A stretch of DNA of 64,000 nt, taken from positions 62,001 through 126,000 of the forward strand of contig CAWCGJ010000044.1 of assembly GCA_963795055.1 (NCBI GenBank). The letters run 5' to 3'. A program made the translations under genes and the position numbers. Shown here piece after piece: positions 36,250 to 45,427 of this stretch. Source of the DNA: JASHPR01 sp963795055 (lineage in GTDB: Bacteria > Actinomycetota > Actinomycetes > Streptosporangiales > Streptosporangiaceae). How positions within the stretch are numbered: the stretch's first letter is position 1; each line of letters opens with the position of its first letter. The notes beneath the pieces were generated by a model. It searched no databases. It saw nothing but the letters and a program-made list of their open reading frames with translations, and was not told the origin of the DNA.

Positions 36250-37077
36250 ATGGGTGATGAGCCGGATGTCCGGGCCTGGGCCAATGCGGACCAGGCCGCG
36301 GGGGAGTTCCGGGTCAGGTACGCCGAACTGTTCGATGCCGAGGCGCGCCTGCATGAACAGCGGCTATATGCCGCCGCCAACGTCGGTGCCGCCGAGCATG
36401 TGCTCGACATAGGCTGCGGGACGGGCCGGTCCACCCGCGCTGTCGGCCGCGCCGCGGCCGCGGGAGCCGTCCTCGGCGTGGACATTTCCGCGCCCGTGCT
36501 TGAGCTGGCCCGGCGGCTGACGGACCGGGAAGGTCTGCGTAACGTTTCCTACCGGCTGGCCGATGCTCAGGTGGACGGCCTGGGGCCGGCTGATGACGTG
36601 TGTGTCAGCTGTTTCGGCGTGATGTTCTTCGCCGACCCGGTGGCGGCGTTCACCAACATCGGGCGCGCGCTGCGCCCCGGCGCGCGCATGGCGCTGCTGG
36701 CCTGGCAAGCCCCCGAGCGCAACGAGTGGTACAGCGAGATCGACCAGGCCATCGGCGGCGCTTCTGCCGGCGGCGCCCGGATGTTCTCACTCGCCGACCA
36801 GCGCACGACGGCCGGGATACTGGCTGCGGCCGGGTTCACCGACGTCGCCTTCACCGACGTGCGCGAGCCCGTCTATTACGGCGCGGACAGCGCGCAGGCC
36901 TACGATTTCGTCACCGGCCTGCAGGCCACCAAAGACATGCTGGCCAGCCTGGATCCGGCCGCCGCCGAGGACGCGCTGCGCGGGCTGCGCGTCACACTCG
37001 CGGAGCACACGACCCGCGACGGCGTGCTGTTCGGGGCGCGCACCTGGATCATCACCGCGCGAACACCGCGCCAGTAG
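36250..37077 (+). CDS. Class I SAM-dependent methyltransferase
   Basis: 275 residues from ATG 36250. The SAM-binding motif I is VLDIGCGTGRSTRAVG, motif II GAVLGVDISAPVLELARR, and SFGVMFF-type motif III appears as CVSCFGVMFFADP. RALRPGARMALLAW follows. The layout is that of UbiE/small-molecule methyltransferases; the substrate is unknown. It stands alone in the accessory region without biosynthetic partners. An upstream start at 36205 would add 15 residues. Confidence 0.82.
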   Translation: MGDEPDVRAWANADQAAGEFRVRYAELFDAEARLHEQRLYAAANVGAAEHVLDIGCGTGRSTRAVGRAAAAGAVLGVDISAPVLELARRLTDREGLRNVSYRLADAQVDGLGPADDVCVSCFGVMFFADPVAAFTNIGRALRPGARMALLAWQAPERNEWYSEIDQAIGGASAGGARMFSLADQRTTAGILAAAGFTDVAFTDVREPVYYGADSAQAYDFVTGLQATKDMLASLDPAAAEDALRGLRVTLAEHTTRDGVLFGARTWIITARTPRQ

Positions 37078-37373
37078 CGCGGCCGCGCACCAGACATCGA
37101 CCCGCTCAGTCGCGTGTTGACGCTACCGCAGGCAGCGGTGCCGCAGAACATCGATTCGCGCGCGCTGCGACGGCCAGCTAGACACGCCATCACCGGCTGA
37201 CGGACCGGCCTGTGGTCCAGCAGCATCTAACCTGGCCAGACTCTGCGTGCCTGACCGGCTGGCTACGCATCCGAAGCATCCGCACGGCCCGATCCGGGCA
37301 CAGTACTGTTCGCCAGGGAGTTCCATCGCGTTGAAGGCGACGGTGAGATCACCGACGAGGGGATGGCGGGGCC
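37078..37373. other. 296-base region with a probable XRE/MmyB remnant
   Basis: On the minus strand at about 37306-37365 the residues HPLVGDLTVAFNAMELPGEQ match the C-terminal ligand region of MmyB-type XRE regulators (usually HPxVGDLxLxYExMELPGE). The similarity stops at once on both sides, so it is a fragment about 20 codons long. Nothing else is seen. Confidence 0.35.
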
Positions 37374-38660
37374 ATGTTCATCTCGACGGCCGCCCCTGAT
37401 GCCCCGGTGGGCAGGCAGCTGACCTGGTTCCTCCGCGCCGTGGCCGATATTCCCTGGTCCCAGCGGCTGATCAAGGCTCATTTCGACTCCGGCTTCCTGG
37501 CGGAGATCAACCCGGCCGAGATCAACTCGGTCCTGGCGCAGACCCCCGCACCGGGAGGAGCGTCCCTGATCGGGCTGCTGTGGCAGGACTCGGCCCGCGA
37601 TCCGGTCTCGCTCCAGGCGGTGGCCTCCTTCGGCTCCGTCAAGCTGACGGTGAATATCGCGGTCGACGGCGCCGGGCTGATCAGCTATCTGCTGCTCACG
37701 TCGTATCAGCCCTCGCCGGCCACCTGGGCTCAGGCCGACCGGGATCTTGCCGGGCTGGCTCCCGACGCCAGCCTGCTGACCGCCCGGATCTCACCCGGCG
37801 GGGTCTGCACCCCGATCCACCAGGTGGCTGCCTCGGCCGCCCGGCCGCTGGCGTCGATGTTCAAGCTGTTCGTCCTGGGCGCGCTTGCGCAGCAGGTCGC
37901 CGCGGGCCGGGTCTCCTGGGACCAGGAGCTGACCGTCACCGACGCGGTGAAGAGCGCAGGCAACTCCGGGCCGGGATGCCTTCGGGACGTTCCGGCCGGA
38001 ACCCGGGTGCCGGTGCAGCAGACGGCGGCCCAGATGATCTCGATGAGTGATAACACCGCGGCCGACATGCTGATCGACTTGACGGGCCGGTCCGCGGTGC
38101 AGGCCCAGGACCGGCAATGGTCGGACCATGCCGCGCTGAACGTGCCGTTCCTGACCACCCGGGAATTGTTTCTGCTGAAATACGCCGATCCAGCGCTGGC
38201 GGACCGGTACCTGCGCCTGGCCCCGGGTCAGCGTGCGGCGTTCCTGGCCTCCTCGGTGGACCCGCTGCCGCTCAGCCTCAGCCCGGCACAACTGCAAAGC
38301 CTGGACACGGCATCGCCCACTGACATCGGCACCCTCGAGTGGTTCGCCTCGCCCGATGACATCTGCCGCGCCTTCGCCGGACTGCAGCAGCTTGCAGCCC
38401 AGCCCGGGCTGGCGCCGCTCGGTCCGATCCTGTCGGCCAACAGCGGCGGCATCGGGCTTCACCCGGCGCAGTGGCCCACGGTCTGGTACAAGGGCGGCTC
38501 CGAGCCGGGCGTGCTGACCATGGGCTACCTGGCCACCAACAGCAACGGCCAGACCTTCGTGGTGGTCGCGATGCTCAGCGACCCGGCAACAGCACTGTCC
38601 CCGTCGGCCACGCTTGGGTTGCTGGCCATTGCCCGGGGCGCCTTCGAGCTGGTCCGGTAA
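37374..38660 (+). CDS. Class A beta-lactamase-like serine hydrolase
   Basis: 428 residues. An N-terminal NTF2-like/LpqF-type domain (about 10-125) precedes a penicillin-binding/beta-lactamase fold with SMFK (Ser161, Lys164), SDN (225-227) and KGG (373-375), the three catalytic motifs of class A enzymes. Relatives include ORF12 of clavulanate producers and lipoprotein LpqF; many are poor or non-hydrolysers of beta-lactams. Such proteins are usually exported, but no signal peptide precedes GRQLTWFLRAV here, and an XRE gene fragment ends just upstream. The original 5' end may have been lost. All catalytic residues are present. Confidence 0.82.
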   Translation: MFISTAAPDAPVGRQLTWFLRAVADIPWSQRLIKAHFDSGFLAEINPAEINSVLAQTPAPGGASLIGLLWQDSARDPVSLQAVASFGSVKLTVNIAVDGAGLISYLLLTSYQPSPATWAQADRDLAGLAPDASLLTARISPGGVCTPIHQVAASAARPLASMFKLFVLGALAQQVAAGRVSWDQELTVTDAVKSAGNSGPGCLRDVPAGTRVPVQQTAAQMISMSDNTAADMLIDLTGRSAVQAQDRQWSDHAALNVPFLTTRELFLLKYADPALADRYLRLAPGQRAAFLASSVDPLPLSLSPAQLQSLDTASPTDIGTLEWFASPDDICRAFAGLQQLAAQPGLAPLGPILSANSGGIGLHPAQWPTVWYKGGSEPGVLTMGYLATNSNGQTFVVVAMLSDPATALSPSATLGLLAIARGAFELVR

Positions 38661-38689
38661 CCCCGTGCATCCGGCTCAGGCAAGCCCTC

Positions 38690-38779
38690 TAGGCCCAGCC
38701 CTACGAAGAACGCCGTCACGGCGTCGAGGTCCGCGACGGTGATGCCGACGTGATCGAAGCGTCGTACCTGGCCGGTCAC
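38690..38779 (-). pseudogene. Glyoxalase/VOC protein fragment
   Basis: From a GTG at 38779 the minus strand reads FDHVGITVADLDAVTAFFVG and then LGLE, the first beta-strand and helix of VOC/glyoxalase proteins with the first metal His. At about 38690 the similarity ends and the frame runs into the complement of the hydrolase gene. Only about 30 of the usual 120-150 residues remain. Confidence 0.6.
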
Positions 38780-38937
38780 CTCGAGCAGGCACGCCTGCAG
38801 CGCCGGATCCACCGCCAGGGGCGGCACCACGGCAGGGCCGGTCACCCAGCAAGCCGACGCGTTGCCGGCTACCACATCAGGCAGCCTGAACCGGGATGGC
38901 GGTAGTGGCCGCCGGCCGCCTCGATGCCGCCGTCCGG

Positions 38938-39810
38938 TCAGGCATGCAGGCCGGTGACTGTTTCCGCGGCGGCGGCGAAGGCGGGATCGCCGGTTGCCAC
39001 GTGTCCGCGCCTGCAGGCCTCGACGAGCTTGACCTGGTGCGGGTCCAGGCTGCGCACAGCGGCCCCGGCGAGCGCACTGCCTGGCGGGCTGGCCGGGTGA
39101 GGCTGGGTGACCGGTTCCGTGGCCGCATACAATGCGGCGTGCTCGGCGTGCACCTGGGCCAGCGCGGCGGTGCCGTCGGTGGCCGGGATGTGGGCGGCGA
39201 GGATCTCGACGGCCATCGCGCCGGTGACGCCGTGCAGGTGGAGAATGTCGGGCCGGGCCAGGTAGCGGCGCGCGCCATCGGCCGCAGCCTGGACGACCGC
39301 CATCCGCAGGTCACCGGCGGGGGGCAGCGGGCTGGCCGGCTGCCCTTCGCGGTAGCGGGCGGCCCAGTAACCCAGCGCCCGGGCCAGCTCGCCGCGCCGC
39401 GGCGATGTGTCGAGCGCGTCTATGGCCCGCACGGCATGGGCGGTGCGGATGGCGCCGTGGAACAGCGCGGTGCGCAGCGCGGGCATCAGCCGCGGCACCC
39501 ACGTCGCGACCACGGTCGGCCAGCCGTCGTCGTCGATGGCCTGCGTGAAGTAGCCGATCCACTCCGGCAGCCGGCGGTAGTCGCCGAGCGCTTGCCGCCA
39601 CCCGAACCCGGCCGGCACCACCGGGTCGACCGATGCCCCGCCTGCCCGGGCGAACCGGCGCGCCCAGCTGCCGATGTCGCCGGCGCAGTCGAGCATGGCC
39701 AGCGCCTCGCAGGCCATGGCCCCGTGGTTGACAAAGCCGTTCGGCAGCTCGAAGCTGGCCGCCGCCATCCGCTCGAACGCCTCATCCAGGGCTGGCGTCG
39801 TGTCACTCAT
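38938..39810 (-). CDS. Questin oxidase-like (DUF4243/AflY-type) protein
   Basis: 290 residues from ATG 39810 with GGAGGACGGC upstream; a longer frame to 40014 has no site. FVNHGAMACEALAMLDCAGD, LFHGAIRTAHAVRAID and ILHLHGVTGAMAVEILAAHI contain the spaced His residues typical of questin-oxidase-like proteins. In fungi these cleave polyketide anthraquinones in a Baeyer-Villiger-type step, and bacterial members are uncharacterised. No polyketide genes are adjacent. The protein appears complete. Confidence 0.8.
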   Translation of the reverse strand: MSDTTPALDEAFERMAAASFELPNGFVNHGAMACEALAMLDCAGDIGSWARRFARAGGASVDPVVPAGFGWRQALGDYRRLPEWIGYFTQAIDDDGWPTVVATWVPRLMPALRTALFHGAIRTAHAVRAIDALDTSPRRGELARALGYWAARYREGQPASPLPPAGDLRMAVVQAAADGARRYLARPDILHLHGVTGAMAVEILAAHIPATDGTAALAQVHAEHAALYAATEPVTQPHPASPPGSALAGAAVRSLDPHQVKLVEACRRGHVATGDPAFAAAAETVTGLHA

Positions 39811-40029
39811 GCCGTCCTCCTGCTGCCGCCCATGGAACCCTGCGCAAAGGCTCCCGGGCCGATGTGCCGATAACTGCCGTGGTACTGCCAGCGGCCCATG
39901 CCCCAGGCTATGGGCCGTGTACTCAGCCGACGGTACGTGACCCGGACCGAATCGCATTCCTGGCCGGCGCCCACGGCCGCGCGGCGGCGCCGTGGGCCCT
40001 GAGCTGCCGGCCAACCGGCTGTTTCCCGC
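39811..40029. other. Upstream region of the questin-oxidase-like gene
   Basis: About 220 bases with only an upstream-extended, compositionally poor frame. It probably holds the promoter; no motif is clear. Confidence 0.35.
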
Positions 40030-40196
40030 CCTTGCGCCTGAAAGACGTAGTCATGTGGCACGACCCCGCCGGGCGGCAGCCGCCGCCTGGCCTCAGCCAC
40101 CGCCTCCATCACACGGCGCAGCTCGATCTCCTGGTCAACCAGCCGGTTCCGCGCGGCCCGGTACTCGGCCGACTCTCCGGGAAACGCGACGGCCAT
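40030..40196 (-). pseudogene. DUF899 (thioredoxin-like) protein fragment
   Basis: The ATG at 40196 opens YRAARNRLVDQEIELRRVM, EAVAEARRRLPPGG and YVFQAQG. This is the N-terminus of DUF899 proteins, which normally continue for about 180 more residues. The similarity stops at about 40030 and the frame continues without meaning. Confidence 0.65.
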
Positions 40197-40465
40197 CGGC
40201 TCCTCCCGACAACTCGCATCCAGCCCCTACGCTAGGCCAGCCGTCATGCCGGGCGAAGGGCGCCGCGCGCTGCGGTCACGTATCACGTCCATTCGGCCCT
40301 ACGAGCCGCCGACAGCGGCGCGGACGGCCGCCTTGTCGGCAAGGGCAAGCTCGGCGACCAGTAGTCGACGCCTTCCTGGCGCGTTACGCGGATCGCGCAT
40401 GGTGGACCGCAGACGATCGCATTCACCGCCGTCCACGCCCGCACGCCTGGGCGCTGGCCCGAGCG
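40197..40465. other. Non-coding stretch before the SnoaL-like gene
   Basis: About 270 bases. A short minus-strand tail reading AELALADKAAVRAAVGG before a stop near 40306 might be the end of another lost gene, but this is weak. Nothing else is seen. Confidence 0.3.
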
Positions 40466-40873
40466 TCAGGCCGGGATGGCGCCGAGTTGCTGCATCATGG
40501 CGACGCCGTCGAACTGGGTCCAGATGTCGGTCACGCGGCCGTCCTTGAGGCGGTAGAAGTTCATGCCCTCGACCCTGATCGTCTGGCCGGAGGCGGGGAT
40601 CCCCATGAACTCCTGCTGCAGGGAACCGGTCACGACCCACCGGGTGGCGACGGTGTCGCTGCTGGCGATGATGTCCTGCAGGTCCTCCTCCAGGTCGGGG
40701 AAGATCGCCTTGAAGCCCGCGACCTTCTGCTTGAAGCCGGCCAGCGTCGGCTCATGGCCGGGCGCCGGATTGTGGTCGACCAAGCCCGGGTCGCTGAGCT
40801 CGTCGATCGTCGCCTGGTCGGCCGCGCGAAACGCGTGCTCGAAGCGCGTGATGATCTCGATGTTGCCGGACAA
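40466..40873 (-). CDS. SnoaL-like ester cyclase / NTF2-fold protein
   Basis: 135 residues forming one NTF2-like domain. FEHAFRAADQATIDEL, GLVDHNPAPGHEPTLAGFKQ, FPDLEEDL and WVVTGSLQQEFMGIPASGQT are the pattern of SnoaL-like ester cyclases found widely in actinobacteria. In polyketide pathways relatives close rings by aldol condensation; isolated copies like this have unknown substrates. The start follows GAGAGGGG. It is full length and lies upstream of the large sigma factor's 3' end with a 200-base gap that contains nothing obvious. Confidence 0.83.
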   Translation of the reverse strand: MSGNIEIITRFEHAFRAADQATIDELSDPGLVDHNPAPGHEPTLAGFKQKVAGFKAIFPDLEEDLQDIIASSDTVATRWVVTGSLQQEFMGIPASGQTIRVEGMNFYRLKDGRVTDIWTQFDGVAMMQQLGAIPA

Positions 40874-41076
40874 GGCCAGCCCCTCTCTTTCCGCTGGTGT
40901 TGGCCTGCTCGGTGGTCTCGTGACCCCGGTCAGAGCATCCGCCGGATCTGCAGTCTGCCGGCTGCGCTGGCCGCGATCCTGGCCGTGCGCAAGCCGCCGT
41001 CGGTTAGGTGAGCGCGCCCCGTTTGGCCGGCTGCCCGCGGCGGATGCGGGCCGGCGCGTGCCGGGCTGTGGTGGGC

Positions 41077-42087
41077 TCAGTCGGGCAGTGTGCGGGGGAG
41101 CCCGAACATTGGCAGCGCGCTGTTGCCGAGGAAGCCGGTCACGGCGCTGATCTGGCTTCCGGCGAGGGTGAGCACGAGCATCCCGATGGCGTGCGCGATC
41201 GGGGCCTGCGGGTCGCGGACGTAGAGGCCGAACGCGGGCTGGCCGTTGGCCCGGGTGGGCACCAGGCGGGCGGAGCGCCCGGGCCGGAACGCGGTCGCGG
41301 CCCAGAACCGGGCGGCCAGCTCGCGGCCCTGGTATCGCAGCGGGACGGGCGGCATGATCAGCCAGGCGTCCTCGGTGAGCAAGGCGACGAGCTCCTGCAC
41401 GTCACGCGCTTCGTAGGCCTGGGTGAACCGTCGCACCAGCTCCCGTTCCTGGGCGGAACCCGGTTGAGGCGGTTTGAGCTCGGTGGCCTGTGTGCGCTGG
41501 TACTGCAGTGCGGCGCGGGCGCGCTTGAGGGCGCTGGTCACTGATTCCTCGGTGCAGTCCAGGATGCTCGCGGCCTCGCTCGCGCGGAATCCGAGGACGT
41601 CGCGCAAGATCAGCGCGGCGCGCTGCCGTGGCGGCAGCAGCTGCAGCGCGGTGATGAAGGCCACCGAGATCGCTTCGGTGGTCTCGTACCGGGCTTCGGG
41701 GCCGGGCGCGGCGTCGGCGAGTCCCTCGAGCAGGACGTCCGGGTAGGGCTCCAGCCACATCACCTCGCCGAGCCGGGTGGGCTCGGGCAGCTCCACCCCG
41801 GGTGGCGGCCAGTCCACCGGCGGTCGCCTGCTAGCCGTGCGCAGCGCGTTCAGGCAGCGCCGGGTGGCGATTTGGTACAGCCAGACACGTACCGAGGAGC
41901 GGCCCTCGAACCCGGGCAGGCCCTGCCAGGCCGCCAGCAAGGTCTCCTGCAGCGTGTCCTCCGCGTCCAGGGCCGAGCCGAGGATCCGGTAGCAGTGCAC
42001 CTGCAGCTCGCGCCGGTAGGGAGCCACGAGGTCGCCGAACGCCTGCGCGTCGCCGGCCCGGGCCTGGCCTATCAGGTCCGTGCTCAC
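41077..42087 (-). CDS. ECF sigma factor with C-terminal SnoaL-like domain (SigG/SigJ type)
   Basis: 336 residues. Sigma region 2 (DLVAPYRRELQVHCYRILG and AEDTLQETLLAAWQGLPGF) and region 4 (LPPRQRAALILRDVLGFRAS, SVTSALKRARAALQ) are followed by an NTF2/SnoaL-like domain of about 130 residues. That fused domain is typical of the SigG/SigJ-like ECF groups, where it replaces a separate anti-sigma factor in controlling activity. The GTG at 42087 has GGGAGGG upstream; a longer frame to 42156 is not supported. It is divergent from an MFS pump 243 bases away, which may be its target. Confidence 0.9.
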   Translation of the reverse strand: MSTDLIGQARAGDAQAFGDLVAPYRRELQVHCYRILGSALDAEDTLQETLLAAWQGLPGFEGRSSVRVWLYQIATRRCLNALRTASRRPPVDWPPPGVELPEPTRLGEVMWLEPYPDVLLEGLADAAPGPEARYETTEAISVAFITALQLLPPRQRAALILRDVLGFRASEAASILDCTEESVTSALKRARAALQYQRTQATELKPPQPGSAQERELVRRFTQAYEARDVQELVALLTEDAWLIMPPVPLRYQGRELAARFWAATAFRPGRSARLVPTRANGQPAFGLYVRDPQAPIAHAIGMLVLTLAGSQISAVTGFLGNSALPMFGLPRTLPD

Positions 42088-42330
42088 CGAACCACCCTCC
42101 CATGACCTCGCCCTCTGCTTCTTGCACAGGCTCTTGCCAATACAGACACCGCCCACCGCAAGAACTGGGCGGCGCCAGCAGCCGCCAACTCTGCCTGCCC
42201 GCCGGTGTCTACATCACCAACGGCACAGACCGGCTGAGCCGGGCCGGCGCTGGTCGGGCTGCCTGCGACCGGGGCCGAGCACCGGCGACCCCGGCGGATG
42301 TCTGCCTGAACCCATTGAGGAGGGACGCGA

Positions 42331-43797
42331 ATGGCTGTCAACAATCCGGAGACCACGCATGCCGCCAGGCCGCATCTTGGCTGGGTGCTCGGTCTGACCT
42401 CGACCGCCTTCTTCATGGTCGTTCTCGACTCGGTCGTCGTCATCACGGCGCTGCCCCGCATGCAGGACGACCTTCACGTCGGCCCCGCGTCGCTCCAGTG
42501 GACGCTGACCGCGTACAACATCGCTTTCGCCGCCGGCATCATCACCGCGGCCGCGGTCGGCGACCGCTTCGGCCGCCGCCCGATCTTCAGTATCGGCCTC
42601 GCCCTGTTCACCGTCGCCTCGGCGGCGTGCGCGCTCGCCCCGGACGCCCCCGAACTGATCGCCGCCCGCATCGTGCAGGGCCTGGGCGCCGCGATCGTCC
42701 TCCCGCTCAGCCTCACGATCCTGACGACGGCTTTCCCTGTGCAGCGACGAGGGATGATCGTCGGCATCTACGGCGGACTCGCCGGGCTGGCGGTCGCGCT
42801 GGGGCCGATCATCGGCGGCGCGGTCACCCAGGGAATCGACTGGCACTGGATCTTCTGGATCAACGTGCCGATCGGGGCTGCCGCCCTGCCACTGGCGATG
42901 CGGCTGCTACCCGACAGCTACGGCGCCCAGCAGCGGCTGGACCCGCTCGGCGTCACGCTCGTGACCGGCGGCATCGTTGCCATCGTCTGGGCCCTGGTCC
43001 GCGCGGACCAGGCCGGCTGGGCGAGCGCCGAGATCGTCAGCTGCCTGGCTGGCGGCGCTGTCCTGCTGCTCGCCTTCGCCGCCTGGGAACAGCGCGTCAG
43101 CGAACCGATGGTGCCCCTGCGCCTGTTCCGCAGCCGCGCGTTCGCGGCCGGCAACACCACGACCTTCCTCATGACGGGCGCGATCTTCGCCGCCGGCTTC
43201 CTGGTCACCCAGGAGTTCCAGCTCGCCCGCGGCTACTCACCAGTCTCGGCCGGCGTGCGCCTGCTCCCCTTCTTCGCCACGCCAATGCTCATCTCACCAA
43301 TCGCCGGCGCCGTCTCCGACCGCATCGGCCGTCGGCCGGTCATGGCGACCGGGCTGTTCTTGCTGACCGCCGGGCTTGCCTGGGCCGCCATCCGAGGATC
43401 GCTGTCGACGAACTGGGCCGAGCTCGACATCGCCCTGCTGATCGCAGGCGTCGGCGTCTCCATGGCGCTGCCAACCGTGCCCACCGCCGTGCTGAACGCC
43501 GTCGCTCCGAGCGAGCTGGGCAAAGCATCAGGAATCAACTACATGATGCAGCGCCTCGGCCCCGCCGTCGCGATCGCCGTCGCCAGCGCCGTGTTCGCCG
43601 CCTACGGACACCTCGCCACCCCCGCAAGCATCACCAACGGCTTCAAGCCCGCGCTCGCCGTCTGCGCCGGCTTCGCACTACTGGCCGCGCTCAGCGCTCT
43701 CGCCATCACACCGCCCAAGACACACCACGCCCCCGCCCATGCCGAGGACGGGTCAACCGCCCGGCCCCAACCGGCCACCGCCGACACCGTGGACTAA
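42331..43797 (+). CDS. DHA2-family MFS drug efflux transporter
   Basis: 488 residues and 14 transmembrane helices. The first helix is intact (LTSTAFFMVVLDSVVVITAL), unlike the truncated MFS gene at 25.4 kb. GDRFGRRPIFSIG is motif A, ARIVQGLGAAIVLPLSL motif B and YGGLAGLAVALGPIIGGAVT motif C. Such proteins export drugs or secondary metabolites using the proton gradient. GAGGAGGGACGCG provides the ribosome site. It is divergent from the ECF sigma gene. It could export a product of the nearby NRPS locus, but it is on the opposite strand with 380 bases between. Confidence 0.92.
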   Translation: MAVNNPETTHAARPHLGWVLGLTSTAFFMVVLDSVVVITALPRMQDDLHVGPASLQWTLTAYNIAFAAGIITAAAVGDRFGRRPIFSIGLALFTVASAACALAPDAPELIAARIVQGLGAAIVLPLSLTILTTAFPVQRRGMIVGIYGGLAGLAVALGPIIGGAVTQGIDWHWIFWINVPIGAAALPLAMRLLPDSYGAQQRLDPLGVTLVTGGIVAIVWALVRADQAGWASAEIVSCLAGGAVLLLAFAAWEQRVSEPMVPLRLFRSRAFAAGNTTTFLMTGAIFAAGFLVTQEFQLARGYSPVSAGVRLLPFFATPMLISPIAGAVSDRIGRRPVMATGLFLLTAGLAWAAIRGSLSTNWAELDIALLIAGVGVSMALPTVPTAVLNAVAPSELGKASGINYMMQRLGPAVAIAVASAVFAAYGHLATPASITNGFKPALAVCAGFALLAALSALAITPPKTHHAPAHAEDGSTARPQPATADTVD

Positions 43798-44176
43798 CCA
43801 AACCTGAGGACATTAGACGAGCTCGCCGACCCGCCTCACAGCCCGGTGGCGCAGATCAGCCTGATCGGTGTGCCTGAGCCAATGACCATCGAATCTGTCC
43901 CGGCCGCACCGAACGAAGCCTCTTTGCGCGCGAGGACCGCCGCATGCGTTCGCGCGCATGCCACGTTCCGCGCTGTAAGTCTGGGGACGTCACTGGGCCG
44001 TCTGTAGGCCGTCACAGGGCCGAATCTGGCCAATCGCGGTCAACGGCCGTACACGTCAATCATGCAGGTCAGATCAGGGTCCTGTAGTGCGCCGCAGGTC
44101 AGGCCAGGTGCCTCGCCAGAACCAGCCCAAGTAACCCGCGGGGCCGGGGGTGGTACGCGGTCCCTGGGCGCCGCGG
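43798..44176. other. 379-base region between convergent MFS and aminotransferase genes
   Basis: It holds an inverted repeat, TGCGCGCGA at 43925-43933 and TCGCGCGCA at 43950-43958 (9-bp stem, 16-nt loop), that may act as terminator. A set of GGGCCGTC/GGCCGTCAC direct repeats lies near 44000. No gene is seen. Confidence 0.5.
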
Positions 44177-45421
44177 TCAGCAGACCGAGCGGACAGCGTC
44201 GGCGAGCCGCGCCACCCCATGGTCGAGCTCGGCGTCGGTGATGGTCAGCGGCGGCATCAGCTTGACCGTCTCGCCGTCCGGGCCGGCGGTCTCCACGAGC
44301 AGGCCCCGCTCGAACGCGGCCAGGCTCACCTTGCCGGCCAGCTCACCGTGGGCGAACGCCAGGCCGTGCGCCAGGCCCCGGCCGCGCGGCGTGATCGGCG
44401 TGCCCGGGACGGCCTCGGCCAGGGCGGCCAGCGCCGCGGCGAGCCGCGGGCCCTTGGCCAGGGTGGCGCGCTGCAGCGCGTCGTCCCGCCAGTAGGTCCG
44501 CATTGCGGCGGTGCCGGTGACGAACGCGGGGTTGACGCCGCGGAAGGTGCCGTTATGCTCGCCTGGCTCCCAGATGTCGAGGTCCGGCCGGATCAGCGTG
44601 AGCGCGAGCGGCAGGCCGAAGCCGCCGATGGATTTGGACAGGCAGACCAGGTCCGGCGTGATGCCGGCGGTCTCGAAGCTGAAGAACGGGCCGGTCCGGC
44701 CGCAGCCCATCTGCACGTCATCGACGATGAGCAGGATGCCGTGCCGGCGGCACAGGTCGGCCAGGCCGCGCAGCCATTCCGGGCGGGCCACGTGGATGCC
44801 GCCCTCTCCCTGCACGGTCTCCACGATCACCGCGGCCGGCTGCTCCGGCCCGCGGCCGCGGCTGCGCAGCAGGTATTCGAGCCAGGTAAAGTCCGGCAGC
44901 CCGTCCAGGGCGCGGTCGAACGGCACCGGCGTGGCATGGGCCAGCGGCACGCCGGCGCCCCCGCGGTGGAATGAGTTCCCGGTGACCGACAGCGCGCCCA
45001 GCGTCATGCCGTGGAAGGCGTCGGTAAAGGCGATCACCTCGGTGCGGCCGGTGGCCTTGCGGGCGAGCTTCAGCGCCGCCTCCACGGCGTTGGCCCCGCC
45101 CGGCCCGGGAAACTGCACCCGGTAGTCCAGCTGCCGCGGCTGCAGGATCAGCTCCTCGAACGCGGCCAGGAACTCGCGCTTGGCCACCGTGTACATGTCC
45201 AGCGAGTGGATGACCCGGTCACCGGCCAGGTAGTCCAGCAGCGCCGCCTTGAGCGCCGGGTTGTTATGGCCGTAGTTGAGCGCGCCGGCCCCGGCAAAGA
45301 AGTCCAGGTAGGCACGGCCGCCGGTGTCGTAGAGCCAGCTTCCGGCCGCCCGGTCGAACACGGTCGGCCAGGACCGGCAGTAGCTGCGGACGGCGGACTC
45401 GCGCGCGGCGAAGATTCCCAA
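44177..45421 (-). CDS. Diaminobutyrate-2-oxoglutarate-type aminotransferase (EctB-like)
   Basis: A 414-residue class III PLP aminotransferase. LDFFAGAGALNYGHNNP is the EctB/Dat signature, VDDVQMGCGRTG holds the PLP-contact Asp (about 234) and SKSIGGFGLPLAL the Schiff-base Lys263. The family converts aspartate semialdehyde and glutamate into L-2,4-diaminobutyrate (Dab). There is no ectA or ectC here, so ectoine is not the product. The gene starts at TTG 7 nt after the NRPS-like gene's stop, so the two are co-transcribed. That makes Dab the likely building block of the NRPS. Length and motifs are complete. Confidence 0.88.
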   Translation of the reverse strand: MGIFAARESAVRSYCRSWPTVFDRAAGSWLYDTGGRAYLDFFAGAGALNYGHNNPALKAALLDYLAGDRVIHSLDMYTVAKREFLAAFEELILQPRQLDYRVQFPGPGGANAVEAALKLARKATGRTEVIAFTDAFHGMTLGALSVTGNSFHRGGAGVPLAHATPVPFDRALDGLPDFTWLEYLLRSRGRGPEQPAAVIVETVQGEGGIHVARPEWLRGLADLCRRHGILLIVDDVQMGCGRTGPFFSFETAGITPDLVCLSKSIGGFGLPLALTLIRPDLDIWEPGEHNGTFRGVNPAFVTGTAAMRTYWRDDALQRATLAKGPRLAAALAALAEAVPGTPITPRGRGLAHGLAFAHGELAGKVSLAAFERGLLVETAGPDGETVKLMPPLTITDAELDHGVARLADAVRSVC

Positions 45422-45427
45422 TGCTGG

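Noticed and set aside
31070..37373. Right attachment site of the recombinase element
   Set aside because: I looked for the lost MFS 5' end (complement of an FMVVLD-type stretch) and for a repeat of the left junction, but found neither.
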